A stretch of DNA of 64,000 nt. Origin: Maniola hyperantus (lineage: Eukaryota > Arthropoda > Insecta > Lepidoptera > Nymphalidae). A program made the position numbers and the translations under genes. The notes below the pieces were generated by a model, which saw nothing but the letters and a program-made list of their open reading frames with translations, had not been told where the DNA came from and ran no database searches. Below are positions 54,602 to 64,000 of the stretch, piece by piece. Each line of letters opens with the position of its first letter. Within the stretch, counting starts at the first letter, position 1. The stretch covers positions 7,970,106 to 8,034,105 of the forward strand of contig NC_048543.1 in NCBI RefSeq assembly GCF_902806685.2, written 5' to 3'.

Positions 54602-55280
54602 GATTATGGTAAACAATAAACAATTACATTTTATATAAGAGTAGATATTAATTTATTTCTACATAGTCAGACACTAAGACGCGAAGACACTATATTCAAA
54701 GTGTTTCAATAGTAGACAAAGAAACTATCTTTCCTTCTAACATCGCTTCGCCATATTATGCAAGTGGAAGTTGAAAATTCCGAACTTGAAGCTTTGAGTT
54801 TATTTTGTTTCAGACTTCGACCGGGCCTTTGCTATTCTCATACAATCTGCAACATTTCAGGCACGTACGACGGGTACGTGTCCGCCCATCGCTTCCCGTT
54901 TTACCCCATTTCCGCAGAGTGAAGTGCAATTAGGAACTTATCAGCAAAGATACTCGCTATAAAACTCGTTTCCTAAACCGAGAAATGCCAGAATAGTTGT
55001 CACTTACGAGGTCCCTCTGATAACTTTACCACTTTGTTATTTCCTGGTACAAACTTTACCTAATGACTTCGTATGCATGTTAGGTATAGCTATCTAATAT
55101 TAGAAACCCAATTTAGCTCTACGATGAAAGCAACTTTTCTTTGGATCTTATTACAAACACTTTAATTCGTTGCATGGGATTGATTATCAGGTTGCCTATA
55201 GACGACATAGGAAGTAGGAGCTTTCAGTTACCAAGTTGTTGTAGTAAATTGTTAAATTGATCATATTGTAACATTTTATG
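54602..55280. other. No feature recognised
   Basis: No exon or repeat family assigned; 3' of the IgSF gene. Confidence 0.4.
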
Positions 55281-55360
55281 ATATGAAAAGAGCAACTGCT
55301 GAATTTCTTGCTAGATCTTCTCAGTAGAATTTGTTTGCCGAACCAGTGGTAGAGTCACAG
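55281..55360 (+). mobile_element. LINE 3' UTR fragment, same family
   Basis: Short diverged match: AAAAGAGCAACTGCTGAATTTC and GCCGAACCAGTGGTAGAG-type sequence. Confidence 0.5.
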
Positions 55361-55589
55361 ACGTTTTTTTTAATGTATTATAATATGTAGCATCAGTTTA
55401 AAAGCCGTGCCTTTTGTAACGAGTTAATATTTAGTTTTAGGCTGAAATTAGTTCTAGTACCTACCTATAACTCATTGCGATTTGTATTGCTGCTATAGAT
55501 ACTTAAGTAAATAATAAATAGTTAGTAACAAAATGATGTTCCCCACTCACTATATCTGTCGGTAACTACATAGTTTGAGACATCGCTAC

Positions 55590-55795
55590 CCATATTGTAA
55601 ATCCGAAAGTGTGTTTGTTTGTTTGTTTATTGGTTTGTCCTTCAATCACGCCGCAATGGAGCAACGGGTTGACGTGATTTTTGCATGGACATAGTTAAAG
55701 GCCTGGAGAGTGACATAAGCTACTTTTTATACCTGAAAATTAAAAAGTTCCCACGGGATTTCAAAAATGGATGAAGTCGCAAGCATCAGCTAGTC
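55590..55795 (+). mobile_element. Family A Helitron-like repeat, 3' block deleted
   Basis: CATATTGTAAATCCGAAAGT start, CCTTCAATCACGCCGCAATG, GGCCTGGAGAGTGACATAAG, GATGAAGTCGCAAGCATCAG and CTAGTC end. Confidence 0.7.
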
Positions 55796-56094
55796 GAATA
55801 ATAAGCATATTATGATTATCAATCGAAGATTAGCTTAGGACGGATGGACCAACGTACTCTCTAAATTAAGTGTACTTATTACGTTATATAGTATTTTATT
55901 ATTGTATACAAAAAAAAAAATTTAAACAAACTATCCAACTTAAACGTTACATATATTTCTATTTCTAGTTTTGTGAGTTCTGTATAATTAAATTGCAAAT
56001 TTGATTTATAAAAAGCTACAAAACTGCACACCACAGTCTTTAATATGAGACAAAAACAATTATAAAAATATTACCTAATTAGGGTACAAATACA

Positions 56095-56100
56095 TTTATT
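56095..56100 (-). terminator. Possible poly(A) signal of the IgSF gene
   Basis: AATAAA on the minus strand starting at the last base of the stop codon. It is very close to the stop, so it may be chance in AT-rich DNA. Confidence 0.25.
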
Positions 56101-56176
56101 TATATAACAATTAATTTCGTTGATATGAGCGCGGAGAGAAGCTGGACGAAGAGGTCCCTTGTCGGAGACTGGTTTC
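56100..56176 (-). CDS. IgSF gene exon f: C-terminal hydrophobic tail
   Basis: Acceptor TTTTACAG; encodes GNQSPTRD then LFVQLLSALISTKLIVI and TAA. A small-residue/spacer/hydrophobic-tail pattern at the very C terminus suggests GPI anchoring; a lysine inside the hydrophobic stretch makes this less certain. Confidence 0.7.
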
Positions 56177-59100
56177 CTGTAAAATATAATATTAAAATAT
56201 TAATTACTTTGCTGTCAGTGAACATAAGTTTTAGGGTTCCGTAGTAAAGCAAAGAATAATATAAATATGTAAAGTTTCGTCCAGTCCGTCTGACGTCTGT
56301 CTGTGTCACAGCTATTTGCAAAATAAACTATAAAATCTGTAACGTTGAAATTTAGTTTTGTAGAGACCTATTACCACTTCACAGAGTCATAATTAACTTT
56401 TTTTAAAATCTAGGTACTTCCTGAACTGAATAGTAATTAATCATCATCATCATCATCAACCGATAGACGTCCACTGCTGGACATAGGTCTCTTGTAGGGA
56501 CTTCCACGCGCCACGGTCTTGACAAAAATCCCTGCCGCCCTGTACAAAAATCCACTGCAGTACTACCTACAGAGCTAATAAATTAATACAATATGACGTA
56601 TTGCGATCTGCAAATTTTTACGTAGGTAAGTTTCAAGTCTCTGAGACATCGATGCTCTGAGAACATTATTTTCTTAAGATCTATCCGCGTCTGTTTATAC
56701 TCTTTGCATTTTGCTCTGTTTTTTATTGTGTACTCATTAGACTGTAAGTTTTTATGGAACTCAGTCTATAGACGCTCTATATACCTACCTATTTCTGTAT
56801 ACCTATACACCTACCTGTATGTACCTATTTCTGTGTATTGGGGTGGTGCAGCTAAAACCCACCTTATTCAAATCGAACGCGCACAAAGAGCTGTACTGAA
56901 AGTGTGCTGCTTCTTGCCGCGTTGGCATCCTACGCATTTGTTGTACGAGTATTGTAGGGTGCTAACAGTACGTCAATTGTTTGTTCTCGCGACTGCTCTG
57001 AAGCAGCACTCGTGTGTGAATTACAACCAAGAATGCACTCGTCGTAGGCCCCAACTAGCAACATATAGTAAACGAAATACTGCATTTAGCCGTAGGTTTT
57101 TTGTCTTCCTTGGACCTTATCTTTATAACCAGTTGCATAAGATTCTTTCTCTCCACTCTTTGAATAGGTATAAATATAAATCTTCTCTTAAGGAATGGCT
57201 TCTGAAACAAACTTACTCGGATACTGAAAGACTTCTGGATATTCTAGTGTAACCCCAATTGTACACAAACATAATATAGCAAAGATACTCACATATGCAC
57301 ACTTACACATGCTCACTCACTTTCACCCCCACACACACGCACTCACGCCCACACAAACACAGATAACATGGACTTCCACACACATATTATTTTCTTTAGC
57401 TCTTTAGTTTAGTTAGTATGTTAGTTAATATGTAGTTAGCTTTGTATTCACCGAGCTGGAGGCCCTGTTTTCCGAGACACAGTTTCTACTAGTTCGGAAT
57501 ACAGGTGCACAGTATTGTTTTGGTAAGAATTTTATAATAACTAGTTTTAAGGTCTCAATACTAACAAAAATATGAATTGTATTTGGTGGAAATAAATGAT
57601 TTTATTATTATTATTATTATTATTATAGATTTCTCAACATTTTCCATTAGAATATTCTTTATCATGGTTTATAATTTAAAACCTATCATTATTAAATCTA
57701 TAATAAGTTAAGGACTTGCAAATTCTGTGAAGTAGGTATTTTCTTTAATAAAGTTGCCCGCACGAAGCCTCTCAACTATGCACTGTGAATTTCTGAATGT
57801 AGTTTTAAAAGGAAGTTCGGGAACTACAGTTAGCATAAACCAAACTGAGTGCTTTTATCTCGTACTAGTGTTTGCTGCGACTTTGCCCACATGTATACCT
57901 ACCTATGTATACTCGGTACTCCAATGGACATGGACACTTAACTCGGGATGTTGCAACGTAGATTTTATCAGTATATTTTTTGTTGTAGGATAGGGTTGCG
58001 CTTGATGATAATCATAAGAAGAAAGCAATGATGAAGTCCAAGTTGGAGCGCACTGGCCTAGAAGATGCGTTGAAGGTACTTAGGTTATAGGTAGGTACGT
58101 GGTAACACGGACAGAGGATTTTATTACTAAACTTGTACTTATAGCCTTAGACCTATTTTAATTTTTAAAATGTAGCTTACTATGAGTTCCATTGTCTCTA
58201 CGAAATAACAAAAAAGTCATTCAAACGACGATTTTTCAATTTAAATGTCAGGTATTTAAATATCAATACCGTTTCAACAACATTTAGAACATTTCACGAG
58301 AAGAGTTTAATGTAAAATACGTTCACATGTACGTATGTGTTTTTTGATAGTTAGACTATATTGATACGGTCTACTTATAAAAATCCTAAACGTATTAAAA
58401 AGTTATATTTATTTAATTAAAAGAGAAGTAACGTACCATTGGAATGTCGTTCTTGTGGCTTCTCGACTTCGTAGGCAGCAATGTAGGCAGTCGGCATTAG
58501 CCCTGAAATCAATTAGATACCTACCTTTATTACCTACTCATTTGCAACCGTAAAGTTGTGTATAGGTATCCACTAGATATAGACTTACGCGCACCATCTG
58601 ACTTCCAATTCATCAGCCTCAATGCATAGGCACTGGAGAGCGTCCCATCACACATGTTCCTCAGCCTTCTTCATCCACTCATTTCCAACTTAAGATTTAC
58701 GACGGACGGCTTCCATCATTTTAAGATCGTTGGTACATCGGGTTGGAGGTCGTTCCTCACGCTTTCTACCAATTTAGCTTACTAATCTTTTGGGTTTTGG
58801 GGTTTTATTATTATTTCGATTCTCCTACCGATTTAAGTGTTTTTACCCTTCCAAGCGCCTTTTACAAAAAGCTCAAAGCTTATAATATTTAGTTACTAAA
58901 ATAAATTAATTTACCTAAAGTCATCTGTCTCGTTTTTTATAGTCACAATATTATCTCCAGTTACCTACTATTACTTACCACAACGAGATCACAAAATGCA
59001 CGTACCTTTTGATGCGCATAATCGAATAGGTACTGTTTGCTTTAGAATCAGTGAACGCAAATATAAACAGCAAGCAAATATGTTCGAGCTCAAGTGCGGA

Positions 59101-62100
59101 TATGAACTTTGAATAAGTAAATACAGATAACTGAGTTATATAAACCAAATGATTTCTGTACTTGTTCTGTGAGTATAAATTAAACTTAGTTATTACTATA
59201 ATATTATTTAGCGTGGTTTTGCTTCCATTTGAATTTCAATAAATCCATTCTTGTCCACATTACGAAGGGAACCTCTGTGCAAAATATCTGCTTTCTAGGT
59301 TGTTTAAAAATCCCGTAGGAACTTTATGATTTCGTGGGACAAGTAGCCTATATCCATTCTTGGGATGAAAGGTATATCCTGTACCCATCCTAATCGGTTA
59401 AACTGGTGGGCTATCATACAAAGGCAGCAAATTTCATCAAAATCGTTTAAGTGGATGGGCCGTAGAAAAGTAGACAGATAGACACACTTGCACATTATGT
59501 AACAATATTACCTAGTAGGTATGGATTTAGGTTTAAGGATAACGTTGGGGATGGTATTATTTATTTACCAGGATAGTAGACAGTAGTTCGATTTGTCGTG
59601 TAGTTTGCTGGTAGTAAGCTCAGAGTGCATGTGAATTCTTCATAAGGGGTTCTAACGTCATCGTCGTGTACAACAGCCTTCGTTGTCACTGCATATAAGC
59701 CCCATGAATTCATTTTCAATTCTGTCACGGCTTGCTTCAAAGGTTTTCTGAAACACACGTTTTCATGTTCATTAGATTTCCATAGAAACATTCATACTAA
59801 TAGTATAAAATGCGAAAGTGTGTCTGTCTGTTAGTTAGGTAGGTAGCCCACGAGATTCTTTTAATTTTTAAATTCCGATAAAAGTAAGCCCTTGACTGCA
59901 ATCGCACCTGGTGGTAAGTGATGATGCAGTCTAAGATGAAAGCGGGCTAACCTGGAAGGAGTATGACAGTTTTTTATTAAATACCTATACCTTTTGGTTT
60001 CTACTACATAAAGGGTTTATATAACTCAGTTTCATAGACAGGAATAGGATTAGGAATGTTTTCAAAATCATCAATATTGAAATCTTTATATTATTTAATT
60101 TAATAGGTTCCTATTTTATCGCATTTGTAGGTATCTTTGTTAAAAGCGATACAATAGATAAAGAAATAGCCAACGTCGTCGTTAAACAAATTATTTCAGC
60201 GGCAGATAATTCTCAATTGTTTTCCAAAAACATTAACCTAAAACATTCCACACACGATGAGAAATCTTGCACATTTGTTTAAAAAACCTCACAAAACTTC
60301 AGAACAGATACTCTATCTTCCTAACCGCTAATTTGTACGGCAAGCATATATTTAAAGTTTAAACCTGGTTTAAACAGACTTTTGTGTCGTTCCAAATAAA
60401 ATATTGCCGAGTTTTTGGCTAAAGTTAGAGGTGGTGCAGCAGTAACAGCAATGTTTTTTAAAAGAGAGGTTACTTAATTAGGTTTTTGTAGTGTGCAGAT
60501 AGACAGAATTCATATGTGATGATCTTTAGAATAATGAGCATTTTATCTAAATATATAAAAAGAAAATGTGACTGACTGACTGACTTATCTATCAACGCAC
60601 AACTGAAAATACTGGACGGATCGGGCTGAAATTCGGCATGCTGATAGCTATTATGACATAGGCATCTAGGCAATCATTTAGCAATATTGATTATTATTTG
60701 CCAAAATCATCATAATAAATACAAATAAGGACCAAATAACATACTGTTTGACAAATAACAACGTTGCTAAGTAACATATCGAGAGATTTCTTAACTAGGA
60801 AGGAATAATATAAGATACCTTACCTTGTACCTTAGCTCCGAGGTAAACTACCATAATAAGACTGGGTATAATTTATTATGATAGTTTCCACTACTTCCGC
60901 ATTTAATTTTGCCTTGCCTCGGATTATGAGGAAAAGGGGAAAGACGTTAGATTGTTAATATAACTTGGTATTTTTCATAACTTACCCTTGCGCCAATATG
61001 CTTATTTCTGGTCTTGGATATAAATTTTCTGCACTACAGATGAGAGTAACCAGAAATACATACTTTTTCTCTTGAACAAAATGAAAGTTTTTGCCTGGAC
61101 CTAAAGAAAAAAAAAAAAATTCAATTATCTACCACGTTCTTGCTTTTTATTGTTTAATATTTTCATAACATAAAATATCAAAGCAAGGTAAACTAACTTA
61201 GGCATACCTGAAGAAAGCAATCGACGAAGTTTAAAATCAAATTAGAACTAAATTGAAACTCTGATTTACGATTTAGTCTGAAGATTACTATTTTCTATGA
61301 AGTTCTGCAATTGATTCACAGAAATTGCAATATTTTACAGTTTTAGTAGGTTTCAGTATTACAGGAAAAATATTTTTCAATAAATAAGAGAGCTTGGGAT
61401 TGAATTGCTAAAATTGTATTTGCGTATCATAAATCAGTTGTAGTATTTATTTTCGGTAGGTATGCGCTCTTATTTGTTGCTTGGTTAAAAAAAACGGCCA
61501 AGTGCGAGTCAGGCTCGCGCAACGAAGGTGCGTGGTATAGTCGTATTATTTCGACATTTTGCACGATAATTCAAAACTATAATGCATAAAAATAAATAAA
61601 AATCTGTTTTAGAATGCACAGGTGAAGATCTTGTATATTATGATACCCCACTTGATATGGTTGTCTTACTTCGAAAATTGAAAATACTAATTATCCATGA
61701 CCACAATTTAATTTTTTTTGTTTGATGTAACCACAAATTCAGGGAAGTACCCCGTAGGTTTCTTGACAGACCGACAGATAGACAGACAGCCAGACAGACA
61801 ACAAAGTGATCCTATAAGGGTTCCGTTTTTCCTTTTGAGGTACGGAACCCTAAAAATGATCCAAAAAATAAGTCATTGAGAAAAATGCTCAAAGAAATGA
61901 GAAGATGAAAGAAGGATATCTTACTGTATACAATCATAGGTCGCGTTTGTTTATCCTCTTCCAAGAAAGAGGATACTACGCAGGTATAGTTCCCGCTAAG
62001 ATCCGTACTTGGTTTCAATATCTTAATAGCGCGGTAAGCTTGTAAAGGCTCCTCTGAAATAAAAACACGCTTGTAATATTATTTTATTTATATTTGACTT

Positions 62101-62650
62101 CTCACGAAAGTGAATTATTATTTCATCGGTTTCAGTCCTTTAGTAGATTGATTGTGGAGATGGACGTGGTTCCATACAACCTTGGGCCCTCGCTGTACAA
62201 AGATGATAAAAATATGCAAGCCAAATATTTATCTTCATTATAAACCAGGCTCATACATATTAATTAGGAGAAATTAATTTTCTATCGAAAATTTGGGTGG
62301 GTACCATAATATTACGACAGCTGGCCCGATTTCGGGTAATCCTAACTCTTCTGCATTAGGTAAATTATACTTAATGATTTTACTGTAATTCAAAATATTA
62401 AGAATATGTAACTTACCTGAAATTCTGAAATCTAAATCTACTTTTCCTTTAAGTAGACCTATAAACTGTGGTCGTAGAGGTGGTATCCACTGATAGACCA
62501 AACCAGAAGACCCGTTGAAAAACCACTTCATGACGAGGCCTGGTGGCGAAGCGTTGTTAGTCTTGTACTGGCAGTCAAGAATAACTGCCTCTGTGCCTAC
62601 TTCCACGAGCGGTGGAACTTCTATCCTTTGAATATTTACTGCTACGCATT
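56100..62650 (-). CDS. Immunoglobulin-superfamily secreted/GPI-like protein, six exons, 5' end missing
   Basis: Coding exons are 62650-62417, 62053-61925, 61100-60986, 59747-59569, 58502-58437 and 56176-56100. All have GT/AG borders and consistent phases, and join into about 266 residues ending in TAA. Ig domain 1 runs over exons 1-2: Cys in ILDCQY, the core Trp in VMKWFF and the F-strand DLSGNYTC. A second Ig-like domain spans exons 3-4: TLICSAENLYPRPEISIL and EEFTCTL. N-glycosylation sequons occur (NAS, NGS, NYT, NRT). The last exon is a short hydrophobic tail (LFVQLLSALISTKLIVI) after a small-residue stretch, resembling a GPI-attachment signal. Exon 1 begins inside a codon, so a signal-peptide exon is expected beyond 62650; none was found before the window edge. 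The architecture recalls insect beat-like adhesion or recognition proteins, but I cannot assign a subfamily. Confidence 0.82.
56440..56530 (-). mobile_element. RTE 3' end fragment
   Basis: CATCATCATCATCATCAACC then GACGTCCACTGCTGGACATA and CGCGCCACGGTCTTG, the reversed RTE terminus. Lies in the last intron of the IgSF gene. Confidence 0.7.
56790..57630 (+). mobile_element. 5'-truncated non-LTR retrotransposon with (ATT)n tail
   Basis: Coding part (about 56830-57252) reads GGAAKTHLIQIERAQRAVLK through SRRFFVFLGPYLYNQL and SLKEWLLKQ, the C-terminal region found after the RT of many LINEs. A CA-rich 3' UTR and a (TTA)n run at 57600-57627 follow. It lies inside the last intron of the IgSF gene, in the opposite orientation. 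CR1/L2-like origin is a guess. Confidence 0.65.
58437..58502 (-). CDS. IgSF gene exon e: short linker
   Basis: A 66-bp exon, acceptor GATTTCAG, donor AATG|GTACGT, encoding LMPTAYIAAYEVEKPQERHS. It is in frame with exons d and f. The size and strong splice sites support it; it has no domain of its own. Confidence 0.72.
58600..58800 (-). mobile_element. RTE-like coding fragment, decayed
   Basis: Reverse complement contains GGATGAAGAAGGCTGAGGAA and GACCTCCAACCCGATGTACC, similar to the fragment at 48225-48400. Confidence 0.5.
59295..59525 (-). mobile_element. Family A Helitron-like repeat
   Basis: AAATCCCGTAGGAACTTTAT, TCATCAAAATCGTTTAAGTG, GGGCCGTAGAAAAG, ACATTATGTAACAATATTAC. In an IgSF intron. 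Confidence 0.65.
59569..59747 (-). CDS. IgSF gene exon d: Ig domain 2, second half
   Basis: Acceptor GTTTCAG and donor CCTG|GTAAAT. It encodes KPLKQAVTELKMNSWGLY, then EEFTCTLSLLPANYTTNRT. The Cys in FTCTL can pair with the Cys of exon c. Confidence 0.82.
59792..59945. mobile_element. Family A start fragment followed by SINE family 1 tail
   Basis: CATACTAATAGTATAAAATG and GAAAGTGTGTCTGTCTG, then GACTGCAATCGCACCTGGTG and GTAAGTGATGATGCAGTC. In an IgSF intron. Confidence 0.55.
59946..60544. other. IgSF intron DNA
   Basis: No repeat or additional exon recognised. Confidence 0.4.
60545..60672 (+). mobile_element. Family B Helitron-like repeat, 5' half
   Basis: TCTAAATATATAAAAAGAAA start, GACT units, GGACGGATCGGGCTGAAATT, then lost. 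In an IgSF intron. Confidence 0.65.
60986..61100 (-). CDS. IgSF gene exon c: Ig domain 2, first half
   Basis: Acceptor TTCTTTAG and donor CAAGG|GTAAGT. It encodes SPGKNFHFVQEKKYVFLV then TLICSAENLYPRPEISIL, a C1-like B strand with Cys and the YPRPE turn. No Met-initiated ORF covers it; it was found by joining splice sites. Confidence 0.8.
61488..61855 (+). repeat. Family C repeat with internal deletion
   Basis: ACGGCCAAGTGCGAGTCAGG to TTTGAGGTACGGAACCC; the CACGGTTTTCAGATTTTTCC block is missing. In an IgSF intron. Confidence 0.75.
61925..62053 (-). CDS. IgSF gene exon b: Ig domain 1, C-terminal part
   Basis: Acceptor ATTTCAG and donor TACA|GTAAGA. It encodes EPLQAYRAIKIL and DLSGNYTCVVSSF, the D-x-x-x-Y-x-C motif of the F strand that pairs with the Cys in exon a. 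Confidence 0.82.
62417..62650 (-). CDS. IgSF gene exon a: Ig domain 1, N-terminal part
   Basis: Acceptor TCTTGCAG ends at 62651 and donor TTTCAG|GTAAGT follows 62417. It begins with two bases completing a codon, then CVAVNIQRIEVPPLVEVGTE. It contains the B-strand Cys (LDCQY) and core Trp (MKWFF) of a V-like fold. It ends in phase 1. Confidence 0.82.
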
Positions 62651-62924
62651 CTGCAAGAGAATTTACACATTACTCAATTCGATATCGGTGCCTATTATAG
62701 ATTTAGAAGTAATAATTTTTATAGGTACTAGTACTTATTATTTCTATGTGCCTATGATATGAAGTACCTAGGTATGAAATGAATATTTTAAATGAGGTCC
62801 AATATCCGATCGGATAATGTGATAATTAATTTGTTTTAGGATATTATCCTATTCCTCATATAACTTAATGAGATTATGTAGACGCGTACACAATTAGTAA
62901 TAAAAAAATTAAAACAACCGGCCA

Positions 62925-63375
62925 AGCGCGAGTTAACGCTCGCGCAACGAGGGTTTAGTACTACAGTCGTATTTTTTCGACATTTTATACGATAGTCCCA
63001 AAACTATGATGTACAAAAATAAATAAAAATCTGTTTTAGAATGCACAGGTAAAGCCCTTTCATATGATACCCCACTTGGTATAGTTATCTTACTTCGAAA
63101 ATTAAAAATACTAATTTTTAGTTCATGACCACAATTTTTTTTTTGTGTGATGTAACCATAAATTCACGGTTTTCAGATTTTTCCCCTAATGTCTGCTATA
63201 AGACCTACCTACCTGCCAAATTTCATGATTCTAGGTCAACGGGAAGTACCCTGTAGGTTTCTTGACAGACCGACAGACAGACAATAAGACAGACAGACAG
63301 ACAACAAAGTGATCCTATTCCGTTATATATTCCGTATATATTCCGTTTTTTCTTTTGAGGTACGGAACCCTAAAA
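62925..63375 (+). repeat. Family C repeat, near full length
   Basis: AACCGGCCAAGCGCGAGTTA to GAGGTACGGAACCCTAA, with expanded GACAGACAGACA units. Confidence 0.8.
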
Positions 63376-64000
63376 ATTACAGTCAGTATCACTCGGGACG
63401 ATGTAAGGATTCTAACGATACTGTATTCTATATCCAAATCTGTTCAGGCATTGGGGTACAAGTGAAAATCAACAAACTCTTTACTAGACTGCGAGGACGT
63501 TGCTTTGGAAATCATCAACGCCTCCCTACTAAATTAAAAAAAATTAAAACACAACTTCCCGGCCAAAAAACGAACTCAACAAAAAAAAACACATTTTAAA
63601 ATGACCTCATTCAGCCGCCATATTGTTTTTTTTTTCAAAAATTTACAGCTCACTCGGAATCATGTACGGATTCTTACAATGCGGCATACATCCAAAGTTC
63701 AGAATTGCATTTAAGTAGAGGTTATGGGTATAAAAGAAACTTACTTATCTACATACTTATACGTACATAGAACAGAGGTACATGAAACTTTTTTGGGCAT
63801 TCGTGTAGGAAAGGCAAGTAGCTAAGTAGAGTAAAATATGTATGTAAGTAGAGGCCTAATAAAATTTCAGAACTTCTACCTTTCCATTTGTTTATGTGAA
63901 CTGCATAATCAAAAGAGGGTCCATTACATAAATTATGATGGAGTTATGATAAATACATTGTTTTGCTAAGATACATCTCGAATGGACATGAATTATGCAT
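63376..64000. other. Right edge, upstream of the visible IgSF exons
   Basis: Two related stretches (63390-63440, 63648-63695) share ACTCGG, ATGTA-GGATTCT and CATCC-type words. I looked for a signal-peptide exon in the needed phase and found none. Confidence 0.4.

Overview
The window looks like nuclear DNA of a moth or butterfly (Lepidoptera). It is AT-rich with very low gene density, and many spliced-exon and repeat signatures are typical of that order: Helitron-like repeats ending in a small hairpin plus CTAGT, tRNA-derived SINEs, jockey and RTE LINE fragments, a family bounded by GGGTTCCGTAC / GTACGGAACCC, and many GTAGGTACCTAC motifs. This assignment is an inference from repeat content; no species can be named. 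There is no sign of prokaryotic genes, CRISPR arrays or rRNA.

Three host genes are visible, all on the minus strand. (1) A first coding exon with a signal peptide and a clean GT donor lies at 6401-6329; its other exons are not recognisable in the window and probably lie off the left edge. (2) A complete five-exon GMC oxidoreductase (glucose-dehydrogenase-like) gene runs from 39760 down to 27914. All splice phases agree and it encodes about 714 residues. Both residues that normally form the GMC catalytic pair appear replaced (His to Asp, Asn to Arg), and the protein has an unusual 140-residue N-terminal region holding two WPYP motifs. Its 7.85-kb intron carries a jockey insertion in the opposite orientation. 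(3) Six exons of a secreted or membrane-attached immunoglobulin-superfamily protein run from 62650 down to 56100. The signal-peptide exon is not seen and probably lies beyond the right edge; the C-terminal tail resembles a GPI-anchor signal.

Everything else is intergenic or intronic DNA packed with mobile-element remains. The LINE material comprises one 5'-truncated but open jockey copy with a 23-A tail (33451-35334), several decayed LINE and RTE 3' ends, and a rearranged R4/Dong-like element whose restriction-like-endonuclease domain is still open (39951-40823). DNA-transposon-like material includes at least ten foldback or TIR elements, several forming long hairpins. Two perfect palindromes (76 bp at 2032-2107 and 52 bp at 3381-3432), an 85-bp-arm hairpin near 50.4 kb and a 122-bp tandem array inside a Helitron-like unit (49486-49860) are the most striking non-coding structures.

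The three genes show no evident functional link to each other. Exon borders were chosen by eye from GT/AG sites and reading-frame continuity. All family names rest on motifs read from the sequence and general knowledge; no database search was possible.
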